Shown: positions 9,491 to 21,088 of the stretch, piece after piece | How positions within the stretch are numbered: the stretch's first letter is position 1 | Layout of the letters: each line of letters begins with the position of its first letter | Assembly: GCA_010909165.1 (NCBI GenBank) | Contig: MU008182.1 | Location: forward strand, 620,001-684,000 | Direction of reading: 5' to 3' | Origin: Anthoceros angustus | Lineage: Eukaryota > Streptophyta > Anthocerotopsida > Anthocerotales > Anthocerotaceae | DNA length: 64,000 nucleotides | Notes under the pieces: model-generated | Told to the model about the DNA's origin: nothing | What the model saw: only the letters and a program-made list of their open reading frames with translations | Database searches by the model: none | Made by a program: the position numbers and the translations under genes

Positions 9491-12400
9491 ATGCACTGGG
9501 GGCGAGGAGCAGTTGGCAGCCGGCGCGTTGCTCGGCAGCTTCTGGGGCTGGGGGCCAAGCGGGGATACCAGCCCTTCAACGACGCTGCTCCATTTCCCCA
9601 CCATTTGCAGCAGCATCAGCATCAGGTGCAGGATGGGCATGGCGGCGTGGGTCGTGGCAGAGGCGGGGGAGCTCCCGCCCCTCCTGGCTACATCGGGAGA
9701 GGAGGTCCAGTCCCGGGCGGCAGCCTTGGGAGGGCGGCGGTCCCTTTCCTGGGGCTGCTGGAGGATTGCAGAGCCCAGGATTCGGGCAGCCCACACAGCA
9801 GCAGGCGCAGCCGCAGAGTGGGTCTGTGAATCGGGCCCCTGCTGCGCCTGCCGGCCAGTGGGTGCAGCAGGGAGGCCTGTCAGCGGAGGGAAGCAATTCG
9901 GGTGGCAACAGGTCGATTCCGGGGGCTGAAGGGATGGTTCGGGATTCAGGGGGTGGTAATGCAGGTGCTCAGTACTATAGCAACGGGAATGCAGCTCCTC
10001 CTAACTCTTCCAGATTTTCCGATGCGCATAGGCAGGGTGGAGGCGGTGGTGGTGGCTGGGTGCAGCAGGTCCAGTCCAGGACAGGTGGTGCTCAGTTTGT
10101 GGAGGCAGCTGCTGCTGCCCCCTCTAGATTTCAGCAGGTGTCTGATCCGTCTGGCCTCGCTTTCTCACATTCTCAAGGTCAGGTGCTTGGGCCTTCGCAA
10201 ATCCAGGGTTTTGGACCTGCGCACGGGCAGGCTGATGCGCCTCAAGGGGCTCAGCAATTTTTCGTGCCTGCACAGGGATCAGGATTTGTGGCTTTACAGG
10301 GCCAGGGCGTCCTTCCTGTTCAGGGTCAAGGATTAGTTCCTGCTCAGGGACAAGGCTTCGTTCCTCCACAGGGTCAAGGATTACCTCCTGCACAGGGTGA
10401 AGGATTCGTCTCTTCACAGGGTCAAGGCTTCGTTCCCCTACGCAGTCAAGGATTCGTTTCTCCACAAGGTCAAGGATTTGTTCCTGCACAGGGCCAAGGT
10501 TTCCTTCCTACTCAAGGCCAAGGCTTTGGTCCTGCACAAGGTCAAGGCTTCGTTCCTGCACAGAGTCAAGGCTTCAGTCCTGCACAGAGCCAAGGTTTCG
10601 GTCCTGTGCAGAGCCAAGGTTTCGGTCCTGCAGAGCCAAGGTTTCGGTCCTGCGCAGAGCCAAGGTTTCGGTCCTGCGCAGAGCCAAGGCTCGATTCCTG
10701 TACAGAGTCAGGGCTTGGTGCCTAATGCGGACTTTGGACAGGGTTCTCTGTCTTCCCAAGGTCAGGGTCAGAATTTTGTGCATCCGCAGGGTCTTGGATC
10801 CCAACAGGGTTTCCCGTCTGCACAGGGTCAGGGTTTTGTGCCTGCACAGGGGCAGGGCTCTGGATCTGCACATGGGCAGGCCTCTGGATCTGCACAGGGG
10901 CAGGCCTCTTGGCCTGCACAGCGGCAGAGTTTTGTGCCTGCCCATGAGCAGGCCTCTGGATCTGCACAATGGCAGGGTTCTGGGGTTGCACAGGGGCAGG
11001 GTTTTGGACAAGGGTCTGTGTCTTCCCAAGGCGAGGGTCGTAATTTTGTTCCTCCCCAGGGTCTTGGATCCCAACAGGGCCAAAGCTTGCCGCCTGTGCA
11101 GGGTCATGGTTTTGTGCCTGCACACGGGCAGGCCTCTGGATCTGCACAGGGGCAGGCCTTCGGGCCTGCACAGCGGCAGGGTTTTGTGCCTGCACAAGAG
11201 CAGGGCTCCGGATCTACACAGTGGCGTGGTTCTGGTTCTGGGCCTGCACAGGGGCAGGGGTTTGGACAGGGTTCTGTGTCTTCCCAAGGTCAGGGTCAGA
11301 ATTTTGTGCCTCCGCAGAGTCTTGGATCCCAACAGGGCCAAAGCTTCCTGTCTGCGCAGGGTCAAGGTTTTGTGCCTGCACAGGGTCATGCCTCTGGATC
11401 TGCACAGGGGCAGGCCTTCGGGCCTGCACAGCAGCAGCAGGGTTTGTGCCTGCACAAGAGCAGAGCTCTGGGTCTGCACAGTGGCAGGGTTCTGGGTCTG
11501 CACAGGGGCAGGGTTTTGGGCCTGCACAGGGGCAGGGATTTGTGACTTCGCTGGGGCAGGGGTTTGTGCCTGCGCAGGGGCAGGGGTTCGTTCCTGCACA
11601 GGGGCAGGGGTTTGTGCTTTCACAAGGCCAGGGATCTGGGCTTTCACAAGGCCAGGGAGTTGGGCCTTCACAAGGCCTGGGATATGGACCTGCACAGGGC
11701 CATGGTTTTGGGCAGGCGCAGGGTCAGGGTTTGTGCCTGCACAGGGCAGGGTTTCCCGTCTGCACAGGGTCAGGGTTTGTGCCTGCACAGGGCAGGGCTC
11801 TGGATCTGCACATGGGCAGGCCTCTGGATCTGCACAGGGGCAGGCCTCTTGGCCTGCACAGCGGCAGAGTTTTGTGCCTGCCCATGAGCAGGCCTCTGGA
11901 TCTGCACAATGGCAGGGTTCTGGGGTTGCACAGGGGCAGGGGTTTGGACAAGGGTCTGTGTCTTCCCAAGGCGAGGGTCGTAATTTTGTGTTCCTCCCAG
12001 GGTCTTGGATCCCAACAGGGCCAAAGCTTGCCGCCTGTGCAGGGTCATGGTTTTGTGCCTGCACACGGGCAGGCCTCTGGATCTGCACAGGGGCAGGCCT
12101 TGGCCTGCACAGCGGCAGGGGTTTGTGCCTGCACAAGAGCAGGGCTCGGATCTACACAGTGGCGTGGTTCTGGTTCTGGGCCTGCACAGGGGCAGGGGTT
12201 TGGACAGGGTTCTGTGTCTTCCCAAGGTCAGGGTCAGAATTTTGTGCCTCCGCAGAGTCTTGGATCCCAACAGGGCCAAAGCTTCCTGTCTGCGCAGGGT
12301 CAAGGTTTTGTGCCTGCACAGGGTCATGCCTCTGGATCTGCACAGGGGCAGGCCTTCGGGCCTGCACAGCGGCAGGGTTTTGTGCCTGCACAAGAGCAGA

Positions 12401-15400
12401 GCTCTGGGTCTGCACAGTGGCAGGGTTCTGGGTCTGCACAGGGGCAGGGTTTTGGGCCTGCACAGGGGCAGGGATTTGTGACTTCGCTGGGGCAGGGGTT
12501 TGTGCCTGCGCAGGGGCAGGGGTTCGTTCCTGCACAGGGGCAGGGGTTTGTGCTTTCACAAGGCCAGGGATCTGGGCTTTCACAAGGCCAGGGAGTTGGG
12601 CCTTCACAAGGCCTGGGATATGGACCTGCACAGGGCCATGGTTTTGGGCCGGCGCAGGGTCAGGGGTTTGTGCCTGCACAGGGGCAGGGTTTCGTCCCTG
12701 CACAGGGGCAAGGATCTGTGCTTTCACAGGGCCAGGGATTTGTGCCTGCACTGGGCCAGGGATTGGTGCCTGCACAGGGACAGGGATTTGTGCCAGCACA
12801 GAGCCAAGGATTTGTGCCTGCACAGGGCCAGGTATATTTCTCTGCTCAAGGCCAGGCATTCGTACCTGTGCAAGGGCAACTCGTACCTTTGCCTTCACAA
12901 AGCCAGGGTTTTATGCCTGCACAGGGCCAGGGATTCGTGTCTGCACAGGGCCAGGGATTTGTGCCTGCCTCAGGGCAATTTATGCCTGTGCAGACTCAAG
13001 GGTTTTTGCCTGGACAGGGCCAGGGATTTGTGCAGGATCTGGGTTTTGCTTCTACACAGGGACAGAGCTTCCCAAGTGCACAGAGACAGGGCTTTCCAGG
13101 TGCACAGGGACCAGGTTTGGCATCTGCGCAGGGCATTGTGCCTTCTCAAGGTCAGAATCTTGGGTCTTCCCAGCTGCAAGGATTTCCCCTTCCCCAGAAC
13201 AAAATTCCATTTCAAGGTTTTCCCTCCTTTCCAGGGCCACAGCAGCAAGAATGGCAGTTTTCCAATTCAGCAAGCATGTTATCTCAAGCTCCAGGTGCAC
13301 TGCACCTAGAGACTGCCCCTTCTCATGAGCTTCGCCCTAAGATGAGTACAGGCGTGCCTGATGAGGGAACAGCATGGCCTTCACAGGATGCTCGGCCTGG
13401 CAAGGACTTTGCTCGATTGATTGAATCAAACTTTAGGGAAGGACGACTGCATGAGGTGGAGATACTGTTCAATGAAATGAAGAAGATGCAAATTGCAGTT
13501 GAGGTCCCAACATACAATGTGCTTCTGGATACATATTCTCAGACTGGCCAACTGGACAAGCTTGACCAAGTGTTTAAAGAAATGAGACAAGTGGTTGTGC
13601 AACGGGCTGAGAGCATACGTGGGTCTACGTCAAGCCCTCTCTTGTCACCTCCAGCTGGTGGTCCATTCCAGCATCCCTCGAGCATGCAAGCGTCCCCGCC
13701 CTACTCTGTGTTTGAAGGAACTCCAAGTTCTCTGTCTCAAGTCACGTCATCCAGGCCCAGTCCAGTGTTCACTGACTCTGTGAGATTACCATCTCGAGTG
13801 GATCATACAGAATCAAGACCGTCAGAGTGGACATCACAATCCACCTGGGCTAAGCCTACAGTTGAATCAAGGCCAACTGAGTGGTCGCATGCCCCTCCGA
13901 TAAAGCAGGTCTCACCTCTGCCTCTTATCAAACCTGCTGACTCCAGGCCATCTGAGACACGTGACTGGACGCCTCAGGTGTCTTCGAGTAGGCCAGTCTC
14001 ACCTTTCCCTGTTGTCAAGCCTGGTGAATCAAAGGCAAGGCCGGCTGTCAGTGTGTCGATGGAACCACTACCTGGATTCAGGCCTGCTGAATCCACATCT
14101 GGAAAACCTGCCTCAACTGGATCTATGCACCATTTGCCTCCAATCAAACCTGCTGAGACCCAGACTCAGTTCTCACAAGCAGCTATCACGAGGCCAGCAT
14201 CACCTGAAGTTAAGTATGATGTTCCTGCTTCGGAAAGTCCTCCCTTTCCCTTCAGCTCTAAGTCTTCTCCTGATTCAGTAGCATGGGACAAACCTGGGTT
14301 GGGCAGAGGCAAGGTATTACCAGCTTCAGACAGTCTTCCCTCAGAATGGGGCCCAAAATCACCTTCTGACTCAGCATCGTTGGGTTTCAAATCAGCTGAT
14401 GATTCCAAGCCACCTGTTCATTCTGACCCTGCAGTTAGCAGCCAGGTCCCTGTTGATAAGCCTGGGTTTGGCAGAGGCAACGTATTGCCAGAGTTGGGCC
14501 TTGGTGACCGATCAGGTGCTGGACGAGGCCAGGCTCTGCCTATGCCTAACCTGGACCTTGGTGACAGATCAGGTGCTGGACGCAGCCAGGCTCTGCCTGT
14601 GCCTGAGTTGGGCCTTAGTGACAAAACAGGTGCTGGGCGAGGCCAGGCTCTACCTATGCCTGAGCTGGGCCTCATTGACAGATCAGGTGTTGGACGAGGC
14701 CAGGCTCTGCCTGAGTTGAACCTCGGCGACAGATCAGGTGTTGGACGAGGCCAGGCTCTGCCTGAGTTGAACCTCGGCGACAGATCAGGTGCGGGACGAG
14801 GCCAGGCTCTGCCATTGTCAAAGGTCGGGATTGGAAGAGGGCAGGCATTCCCTGAGTCAATCCCCAGTGAACAACCACGGGAGCAGGAAGTGGCTGGTGG
14901 GCATGGTGGAGGACAGGCTCAGCCTCCGTTAGGATTAGGCGCTGATGGTAAACCTGGAATTGGCAGAGGGAGGGGAAGCAGTTTGGCACTCGGTAGTGGA
15001 GACAGCACAAAAAGTCCATTTGTTCCCTTGTCTTTGTTTGGTCATGGCCTAGATGTGAGGCCTGGACTTGGCAGAGGGCGAGGTAAAGCTGCAGGGACCC
15101 CTTACACATGGCAGAAAGCCCTCCCAGAGGAAGCAGTCGAAGATGCAACTGCAAATGTGTTGGGAAGAGTGGAGAGAGACAAAGTGATAGGTGATGCAGC
15201 GGAGGCAGCAGAGAGGGCAAAGGCAATAGTGGCCAGAACTATGGAGGCAGACCAACGTGCACAAGGGCCATATTCAAGATCCCCTGGAGTCAGTCCAGCC
15301 ACTCGACCTCATCAATCTGTACCCCCGGTCACTCCAGAGGCTCCTCCAGTGAGGCAAAGACTTGCCCCAGAGGAAGCAATAGAAAGAGCAAGTGCCATCT

Positions 15401-16544
15401 TGTTGGAAAGAGCAGAGAGAGACAGAGCGCTTGATGAAGCTGACAGAGAACGAAAGAGAGTGCTCATTGAATCGCCAAAAACAGTCATTCTGAATACGGA
15501 TGCTGCTGTAGAACGTGCTATGAACATTCTTCAACAGAATCTAGCAAAGCAGGGTTTCGGAAAGGATATAGTGCCGAAGGTGAGCAGTGGTGAGCGCAGC
15601 AGCAAGGGTAGACTTAACAGTTTCTTAGAGTTTGGTAATGTGGCTCAAAGGAAGCGAGCTGCTTCAGAACCTTCAGCTTCTGGCGAAGCCAGAAGTGTTG
15701 GAGAACAACCAGGGAGACGGACTGACCCTAGTAGCAGAGGTCGCCAGCAGTCTGATGTCAGCAAGCAGCTTACTTTTGAGGAAGACAAGAAGATGGAGAT
15801 TGGTGATGCAGAGGAAGCTACAAAATCAGCTCTTGATCTGAAGTTCAGAGTGAGTATGTTTGTTTTTGCTTATGTTGCCAAGTTTCTGCTCTCCACATCA
15901 TGCTTTCTGATCCTTGAAAGCTGTGTGGTGTGGGCAGAGGGACTTTGATACACAGCTTGCCATGGAGGATTTTGGTACCAACCCCGATATTGAAGATAAA
16001 GCTGCACCAACCTTAGAGGAAGCATTACAAGAGGCCAAGCACTTGCTCATGCCTCTTGACGGAATTCTGGATGAGGATACTTGGCAGGTATGGCATACCC
16101 TCCACTCTGAATGCCAGAATTCTTTCACGTTTCTGCAAACCCGCTTTCTACCTACATAACCTGCCACCTTGCAATGTACCAGGCTGATGTCCAGGACGTG
16201 CTCACCCGAGCTCCTCAGCTTGAGAAGTTGGTAGAAGCTTATTCCGGAAAGGGCAGGATAGCTGCACGAGAGCAGAACGAGCAGCTGGACATGATAGCTG
16301 GAAAACTGCCCCCACACGCTTCTCCAGAGCTAACAGCTTTCACGCAACGTGCCCTCATAACTCTGCAGGTACCCTATTACCAACCACTGCATCCCCCCCT
16401 CCCCCCCTGCAGCTCCAGTCCGTTTCTCAGTTGTCTCCGCTGCTGTGCTGTGCTGTGCTGTGCTTGCAGAACAATCCAAGCTGGAAGTTTGTGCAAAAGG
16501 AGCGGATGATGAAGAATGTAGTCTCCGGTTTCTCACATTACTAG
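9491..16544 (+). CDS. NFD5: NFD5-like PPR protein with a giant Q/G-rich repeat region; frame interrupted
   Basis: The C-terminal exons (15938-16087, 16183-16368, 16470-16544) resemble Arabidopsis NFD5, a mitochondrial PPR protein reported with plant mitoribosomes: FGTNPDIEDK, VEAYSGKGRIAAREQNEQLD and LQNNPSWKFVQK. Upstream, the first exon (9491-15849) encodes a basic mitochondrial-type presequence (MHWGRGAVGSRRVARQLLG), a low-complexity region of 8-residue GQGFVPAQ repeats (about 10270-13200), PPR-like helices (13411-13600), KPGxGRG motifs, 19-residue DRSGAGRGQALP repeats and two PEEA(V/I)E-RAERDK segments. The reading frame shifts near 9735, 10640, 11440, 11725-11790, 11990, 12100 and 12155, mostly at G or T runs, so as assembled the gene does not encode one continuous protein. 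From 12160 to the stop the frame is open apart from introns. The start at 9491 is chosen for the presequence. Assembly error is the simplest explanation of the shifts; a decaying copy is the alternative. Confidence 0.6.
10270..13240 (+). repeat. Coding 24-bp repeat array (GQGFVPAQ-type)
   Basis: Roughly a hundred 24-bp units, each encoding variants of G-Q-G-F-V-P-A-Q, form most of the first exon of the NFD5-like gene. Units vary at the F, V and P positions (for example GQASGSAQ, GQGLGSQQ) but keep Q and G. The product would be a disordered Gln/Gly-rich region of close to 1000 residues between the targeting sequence and the PPR part. Confidence 0.9.
10806..12690 (+). repeat. 0.94-kb tandem duplication inside the repeat exon
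   Basis: The segment from about 10806 to 11748 (starting gtttcccgtctgcacagg) is repeated from about 11750 to 12690 in the same unit order. The copies differ mainly by one- or two-base length changes at G and T runs, for example gggttttgtg versus gggtttgtg and caggggcagg versus cagggcagg. These account for most of the frame changes in the gene. Confidence 0.9.
14490..14830 (+). repeat. 57-bp coding repeat (DRSGAGRGQALP)
   Basis: About six in-frame units of 17-19 residues with the core D(R/K)(S/T)GxGRGQALP in the NFD5-like exon. They are an expansion of the KPGxGRG motif seen singly at about 14290, 14458, 14950 and 15059. Confidence 0.85.
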
Positions 16545-17176
16545 GGGTTCTCGGACTCCACCCCGCTCGTCACCAGCACATAATTTTGAAATGCTGGCAT
16601 TGTCAGCACGGCGAAGATTAGTAATGGTAGCACATGCGTCTTCCGTGACGCCGCTGCAAGTGGGTGTGACTTCACATCCGTGCCGCTGCCCTCTATTATA
16701 TGCCTGCATCTTGCATGCGTTCAGGATATTGGACACGCTCACCGAACGCCATCGTCTGCCATTGTACGAAAGTCCTACCGCTCCGTTACCATGCAACTTT
16801 CCCACCCAATCATGGCTTTGTGTCAGTGATGATGTTGCCTCGGTCTGGGGCTGAAAATAAAAGGGCAGGCAGCAGCCCCCATGGTAGGAGAAGCAGCATT
16901 GACAATCCGCTCGGAGGTTTGTTAGGCGATTGAGCAAAGGGGAGTTGTCACCTCCCCGGTGTGACACTTGCAGCTCCAGATGCAACACCACAGAGGCGCG
17001 CACGGCTATCTCCTTTACCAGCTCCGAGTGAAGTATGTCCTGCAGCTGCTGCGAGAGTCCGAGCTGACCACTCTGCTCTAACACTCGAGCAGACGCGGCA
17101 GGTAATGGGTTGAGGGCATGTCAGATTGTGCAGTTTGTGAAAGTGGCATTGGCATTGGCATTGCGGAGCGAGTGGA
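16545..17176. other. Intergenic between the NFD5-like and F-box/PP2 genes
   Basis: No coding sequence was recognised. It should hold the 3' end of the NFD5-like transcript and the promoter and leader of the F-box gene. A short TGCTG microsatellite lies just upstream, inside the last NFD5-like intron (about 16439-16462). Confidence 0.4.
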
Positions 17177-18452
17177 ATGGCTGCCATGGTGTTCGGTTGG
17201 TCCGCACTGGGCTGGAGCTTTTCCAGCAAAATTGTGGGTCTGGGCGACGATGCCGCCTGGGGGGCGTTCCGCGGAAGGGGCGTCTTCGGCCTGGGCGTGG
17301 CGTACTCGAACGAGAAAAGGTTCTTGGTGGACGAAGGTCAAGTCCAGGACGCTGTAATGCTCGGGCCCAGCCTGGGGGATTTGCCCGAAGGCTGTGTCGC
17401 CTTGATTCTGTCCAAGACCAGCCCCAAGGACGCGGCTCGCCTCTCGACCGTGAACCGCGTTTTCACGCAGGCTGGAGGCGCCAACGTCATCTGGGACGGC
17501 CTGCTGCCCTCGGCCCATCTGAAGGCCCTGGGCCTTGAGGACTCCATTTTTGAGCGCTTCCCTTCCAGGAAGATGCTGTTCGAGCATCTGTCTCAGCATC
17601 TCTTCGTCACCCACCCCTTCCAGGTATGCCATCCGTCTGCTGCCTTGCCTAGGAGCTACGTTGTTGTTGCACACACCCTGCCCGTGCCTCACACACATCC
17701 TCAACGAGCAGGGCCACTGGTTAGACCCGGCCACAGGAGGAGTGTGCCGGGCCGTATCAGCACGAGCTTTCAGTGTCATATGGGGAGACGAACATCGGTA
17801 CTGGGACTGGGTCCCCAAACAGGGCTCAAGGTCTGTATGTACACCCACAGCCAGCAAAACCTGCTGCTTATCTCCCGACCTTAGTACTAACACCCATGTG
17901 TTCCCTCCTTCCTTCATTCGTTTCTTGTCTCCCAGCTTCCCAGACGTGGCCTTCGTTAAAGTGGATTACTGGTTCAAAATCCGGGGCCAGATGCAGTGCT
18001 CTCTCCCTCCTGGGGCGTACACGCTTTCCTTCAGGGTCCAGCTCGGACCAGAGAAGCCCATTGGCTACTTCCAGCGACGGATCAGCAAATGTGTGAAGTT
18101 CTCCTTCGCCATCGGGGGCGGGGGTATGTATCAGTTGGAGAAGGCGTTCTGCCTCAACTTCTTCTCACCAAACCGGGAGGTTAATAAGTTGCAAGCAAGT
18201 TATGCACAGCCGCGTATGGCGGATGATCAGTGGCTGGAATGTGAGGTGGGCGCTTTTATTATAACCGAGCATCGGAAATCAATTACCTTGCACTTCAACA
18301 TGACGGAGATTGAAAATTGCAATTGGAAGGAGGGCCTCTACTTGGACGGTGTGGTCATCAGGCCGCGCCTCCGCCCCCCTGCGTACCTCCCTCCCAATAT
18401 GTACATTCCTTCTCCACTGTTGGGGCAGGGACACGGGCCCCTCCTAACTTAA
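17177..18452 (+). CDS. F-box protein with PP2 (phloem-protein-2-type) lectin domain
   Basis: Predicted substrate-recognition subunit of an SCF ubiquitin ligase, similar to the plant F-box PP2-A group. Three exons (17177-17623, 17712-17830, 17936-18452) join in phase to give 360 residues. The F-box is at about 66-110 (LGDLPEGCVALILSKTSP... with the WDGLLPS end). The PP2 domain follows from about 170: FSVIWGDEHRYWDW, then the conserved beta-strand core including VDYWFKIRG, GYFQRRISK, WLECEVGAFI, HFNMTEIE and EGLYLDGVVIRP. Length is normal to slightly long for the family because of a ~60-residue N-terminal extension. The start at 17177 (ATGGCTGCCATGG) has a second in-frame ATG three codons later. 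Binding partners cannot be inferred. A member of the PP2-A subgroup is most likely. Confidence 0.9.
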
Positions 18453-19080
18453 CATGGCCCCAACATGGCCCTCGGATTTTCTACCAAGGTCATTCCCTTA
18501 CCATGCAAAGTCTTTAGCTCACCCTTCTCTCTACCAAAGCAAACTCTTCCAGTTCTTTGCGCAGATATGGCCTAAATGATTGCTATATTTTATTCCTATA
18601 TTGATATTTTCAACAACAGGCCCTCGGTTCATACTCTTTATCCCTATTGTATATATATATAATATATAATATATATATGGGCTAGAATGGAGTAATATAC
18701 ATATGATAAATATAGGTCATTTTGGGTGAATGTGGATATGAAAAAATATGGGGCCCCTAGGATTTTTCCCTCAAAAACAGTTTCATGTCTCATTGCAGAG
18801 AAAAATTGGGCCTACTTCTTATAATAGAGCAAGAGCGGCGAAGTTCACCAAAGGAGATAAGGCAAGAGAATACAATGTAGTACGAGCAAATGTTGCAGGT
18901 TATCGGCCAGAATGGCGTATGGGGAGTCATGCTAGTGTATGGAGAGGTGGACTTGTATGTGAGCATGCACATGAGGATATAGTGTTGTACCCAGAAATGG
19001 AATACGAGAGAAAGTGGGTTTGGGAATGGGATGAGAATATAGTGTTGTGTCCAGAAATGGAATACGAAAGAAAGTGAAAT
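18453..19080. other. Intergenic, no gene seen
   Basis: Contains the 3' flank of the F-box gene and an AT-rich TATA run at about 18640-18680. No supportable feature. Confidence 0.5.
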
Positions 19081-19570
19081 ACGCTTTTATGTATGTGGAG
19101 AGAGTGAGCAAACTTTGTTTGTAAGCATATATGAAATGAAACGGAATATGCTTGTACGCATGTATGAAAGAATTGCTTTTACCCACAAGCGGAATATGCT
19201 TCTTACGTTTGTGGAGAGAAAGCGCACTTTGCTTGTACGTATGTGTGAACAGAAACAGAATATGTTTGTACGTATGTGTGAAAGGAAACCGAATATGCTT
19301 GTACGCATGTATGAGAGAATCTATAATGTGGAGAGAAAGCGGACTATGCTTGTCCATATGTATGGAAGAAAACACGTGTGCAGAGAAAGTAGACTATGCT
19401 TGTTCGTATGTATGGAAGAAAACGGAATATGCTTGAACCCACAAGCGGAATGTCCTTTCACATGTGTGGAGAGAAAGCAGACTATGTTTGTCCGTTTGTA
19501 TGGAAGAAAACGGAATATGCTTGTACATATGTATGAGAGAATCCAGAATATGCTCATATTTACGAACTTT
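19080..19570 (+). repeat. About 33-bp degenerate tandem repeat
   Basis: Around a dozen imperfect units on the theme gaatatgcttgtacgcatgt followed by atgaaagaaaacg. The 11-codon period keeps a plus-strand frame open (MLVRMYERKRN-like), which explains the ORF here. Units vary freely with no sign of coding constraint, so it is treated as satellite-like DNA. Confidence 0.8.
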
Positions 19571-19599
19571 TGGGTGCAGGTAAGCACGATCCGTAAGGG

Positions 19600-21088
19600 T
19601 TGTATTTAAGAACGAATGGAAGGGAATATGGATGTGTATAAGGGGAATGCTAGAGTTGTATGTAATGAAAATGGACTAAGTTGATGGGAAACAATGAAAA
19701 CCCAGAGGAAATACCTTGTACTTAAATGATGCATTACATAAGCTATGGTACACGACAAGGATACAACACAAGTGGAACATAATATAGTTAAACTGAGGAT
19801 ATACATAGAAAGCTAGTACATATGTACATACGTACTAGGATTGGATGAAATATAATCGTACTTAGATTACGGAAAAGAGGTGCAATGACAAATGAGCCAT
19901 TCCCATGGTCACCAGACGCATGCCGGAGGCATAGTGTATGGATCGGGTGATAATTTTCCTATATGTATGTACACCACAGGGCTATGATGACATGTGCCAT
20001 TAACTTCTACCAATATCTAACATGTATGTACGCCATAGGGCCATGAGAATAACAGGGCATATGCCCTTGTTCCGACATCCTATATGTATGTACGCCACAA
20101 GGCCACGAGAATAGCAGGGCATGTGCCAATAACTTGTACTGACACATGCCGTTCAAAGCTTTCATACCCAAACCTACATGCCTAACTGACCACGCCGTGC
20201 AGCTTGTAAAACAAGTAGATTTGAGTGACCAAGTGTAAAACGGAAGGACACATCCAAACAACAAGAGTACAAGTGGTTAGTTGGAAAATAGTGATGACAA
20301 AACAATGAAAGGAAACTCAACCGGATAGTACGCCATGAGAACACTGCTCCCTTATTGCCTTCCAGTTTATTCTATGGAAGAAGAAGAAGAAGAATTTTAT
20401 TTAAGTCCACGAAAGACGGATTTCTGTCATGGGATTGAAATATGATAACTATATAGATTGTGATAAATAAAAAAAATTATTGTAGTAAATTATACCATGT
20501 CTCTCTCTTATACCTTTGAGTGTACATGTTTTGAGATATATCTTGGAAAGAGCCCAGGACCACCCTTACTAGCAACCTCAAGTTCCTTATCTATGATCTA
20601 CAAGGGAAAGGGGCAGGCATTCTCCCTAATGCACACTCATTCATGGCACGTAAATATAGTTTTGATTAAATTTTATTACTTCACCTAATAATATCTTAAC
20701 AATGTTATACAAGAAGTATCCATTTACGTTTCAATAACTCATAATACCGTGTGTACGGCAAGCTTGCTGCTTGCTTGCGAGGGCATATTTAGACGACCCC
20801 AGCTGAGGTTAGGGTTATGTGAGGTGAGTTTGTTTCTGGCAGTCTTCCTGGGGAACCCAGGAAGACTGACAGTGGCATCGAGTCTACGCTATAGCTCTGC
20901 TATTGCTCTAAGCAGTGAGTAGGTAATTGGGACTGTGAAGACTCCTAGCACAGCACGAAGGATTGAAGTTTCACTAGCACAACAATTGTCCATGCTGAGA
21001 GCATGTCGCCACCTTGCCAGCAGTCTCGCATGTATCGTCGGGAGTAGTTGAGTTGGTAAACCTTTTCACCATCAGGGAACCCTTGTCA
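19600..21088. other. Intergenic with short dispersed repeats
   Basis: Contains three imperfect ~60-bp repeats built on atgtatgtacgccacagggcc (about 19965, 20025, 20085) and AT-rich sequence. The last ~300 bp (from about 20760) become GC-richer and probably contain the promoter and leader of the downstream protease gene. The printed ORF at 21014 lacks an ATG there. Confidence 0.45.

Noticed and set aside
10574-13328. Long minus-strand and alternative-frame ORFs of several hundred codons opposite the GQGF array
   Set aside because: Shadow frames of the 24-bp coding repeat; they are Cys/Arg- or Pro-rich by composition, and only the GQGF frame continues into PPR and NFD5-like sequence.
21014-21088. 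Protease start at 21014
   Set aside because: The first codon there is TTG, not ATG; the first in-frame ATGs are at 21089 and 21101.
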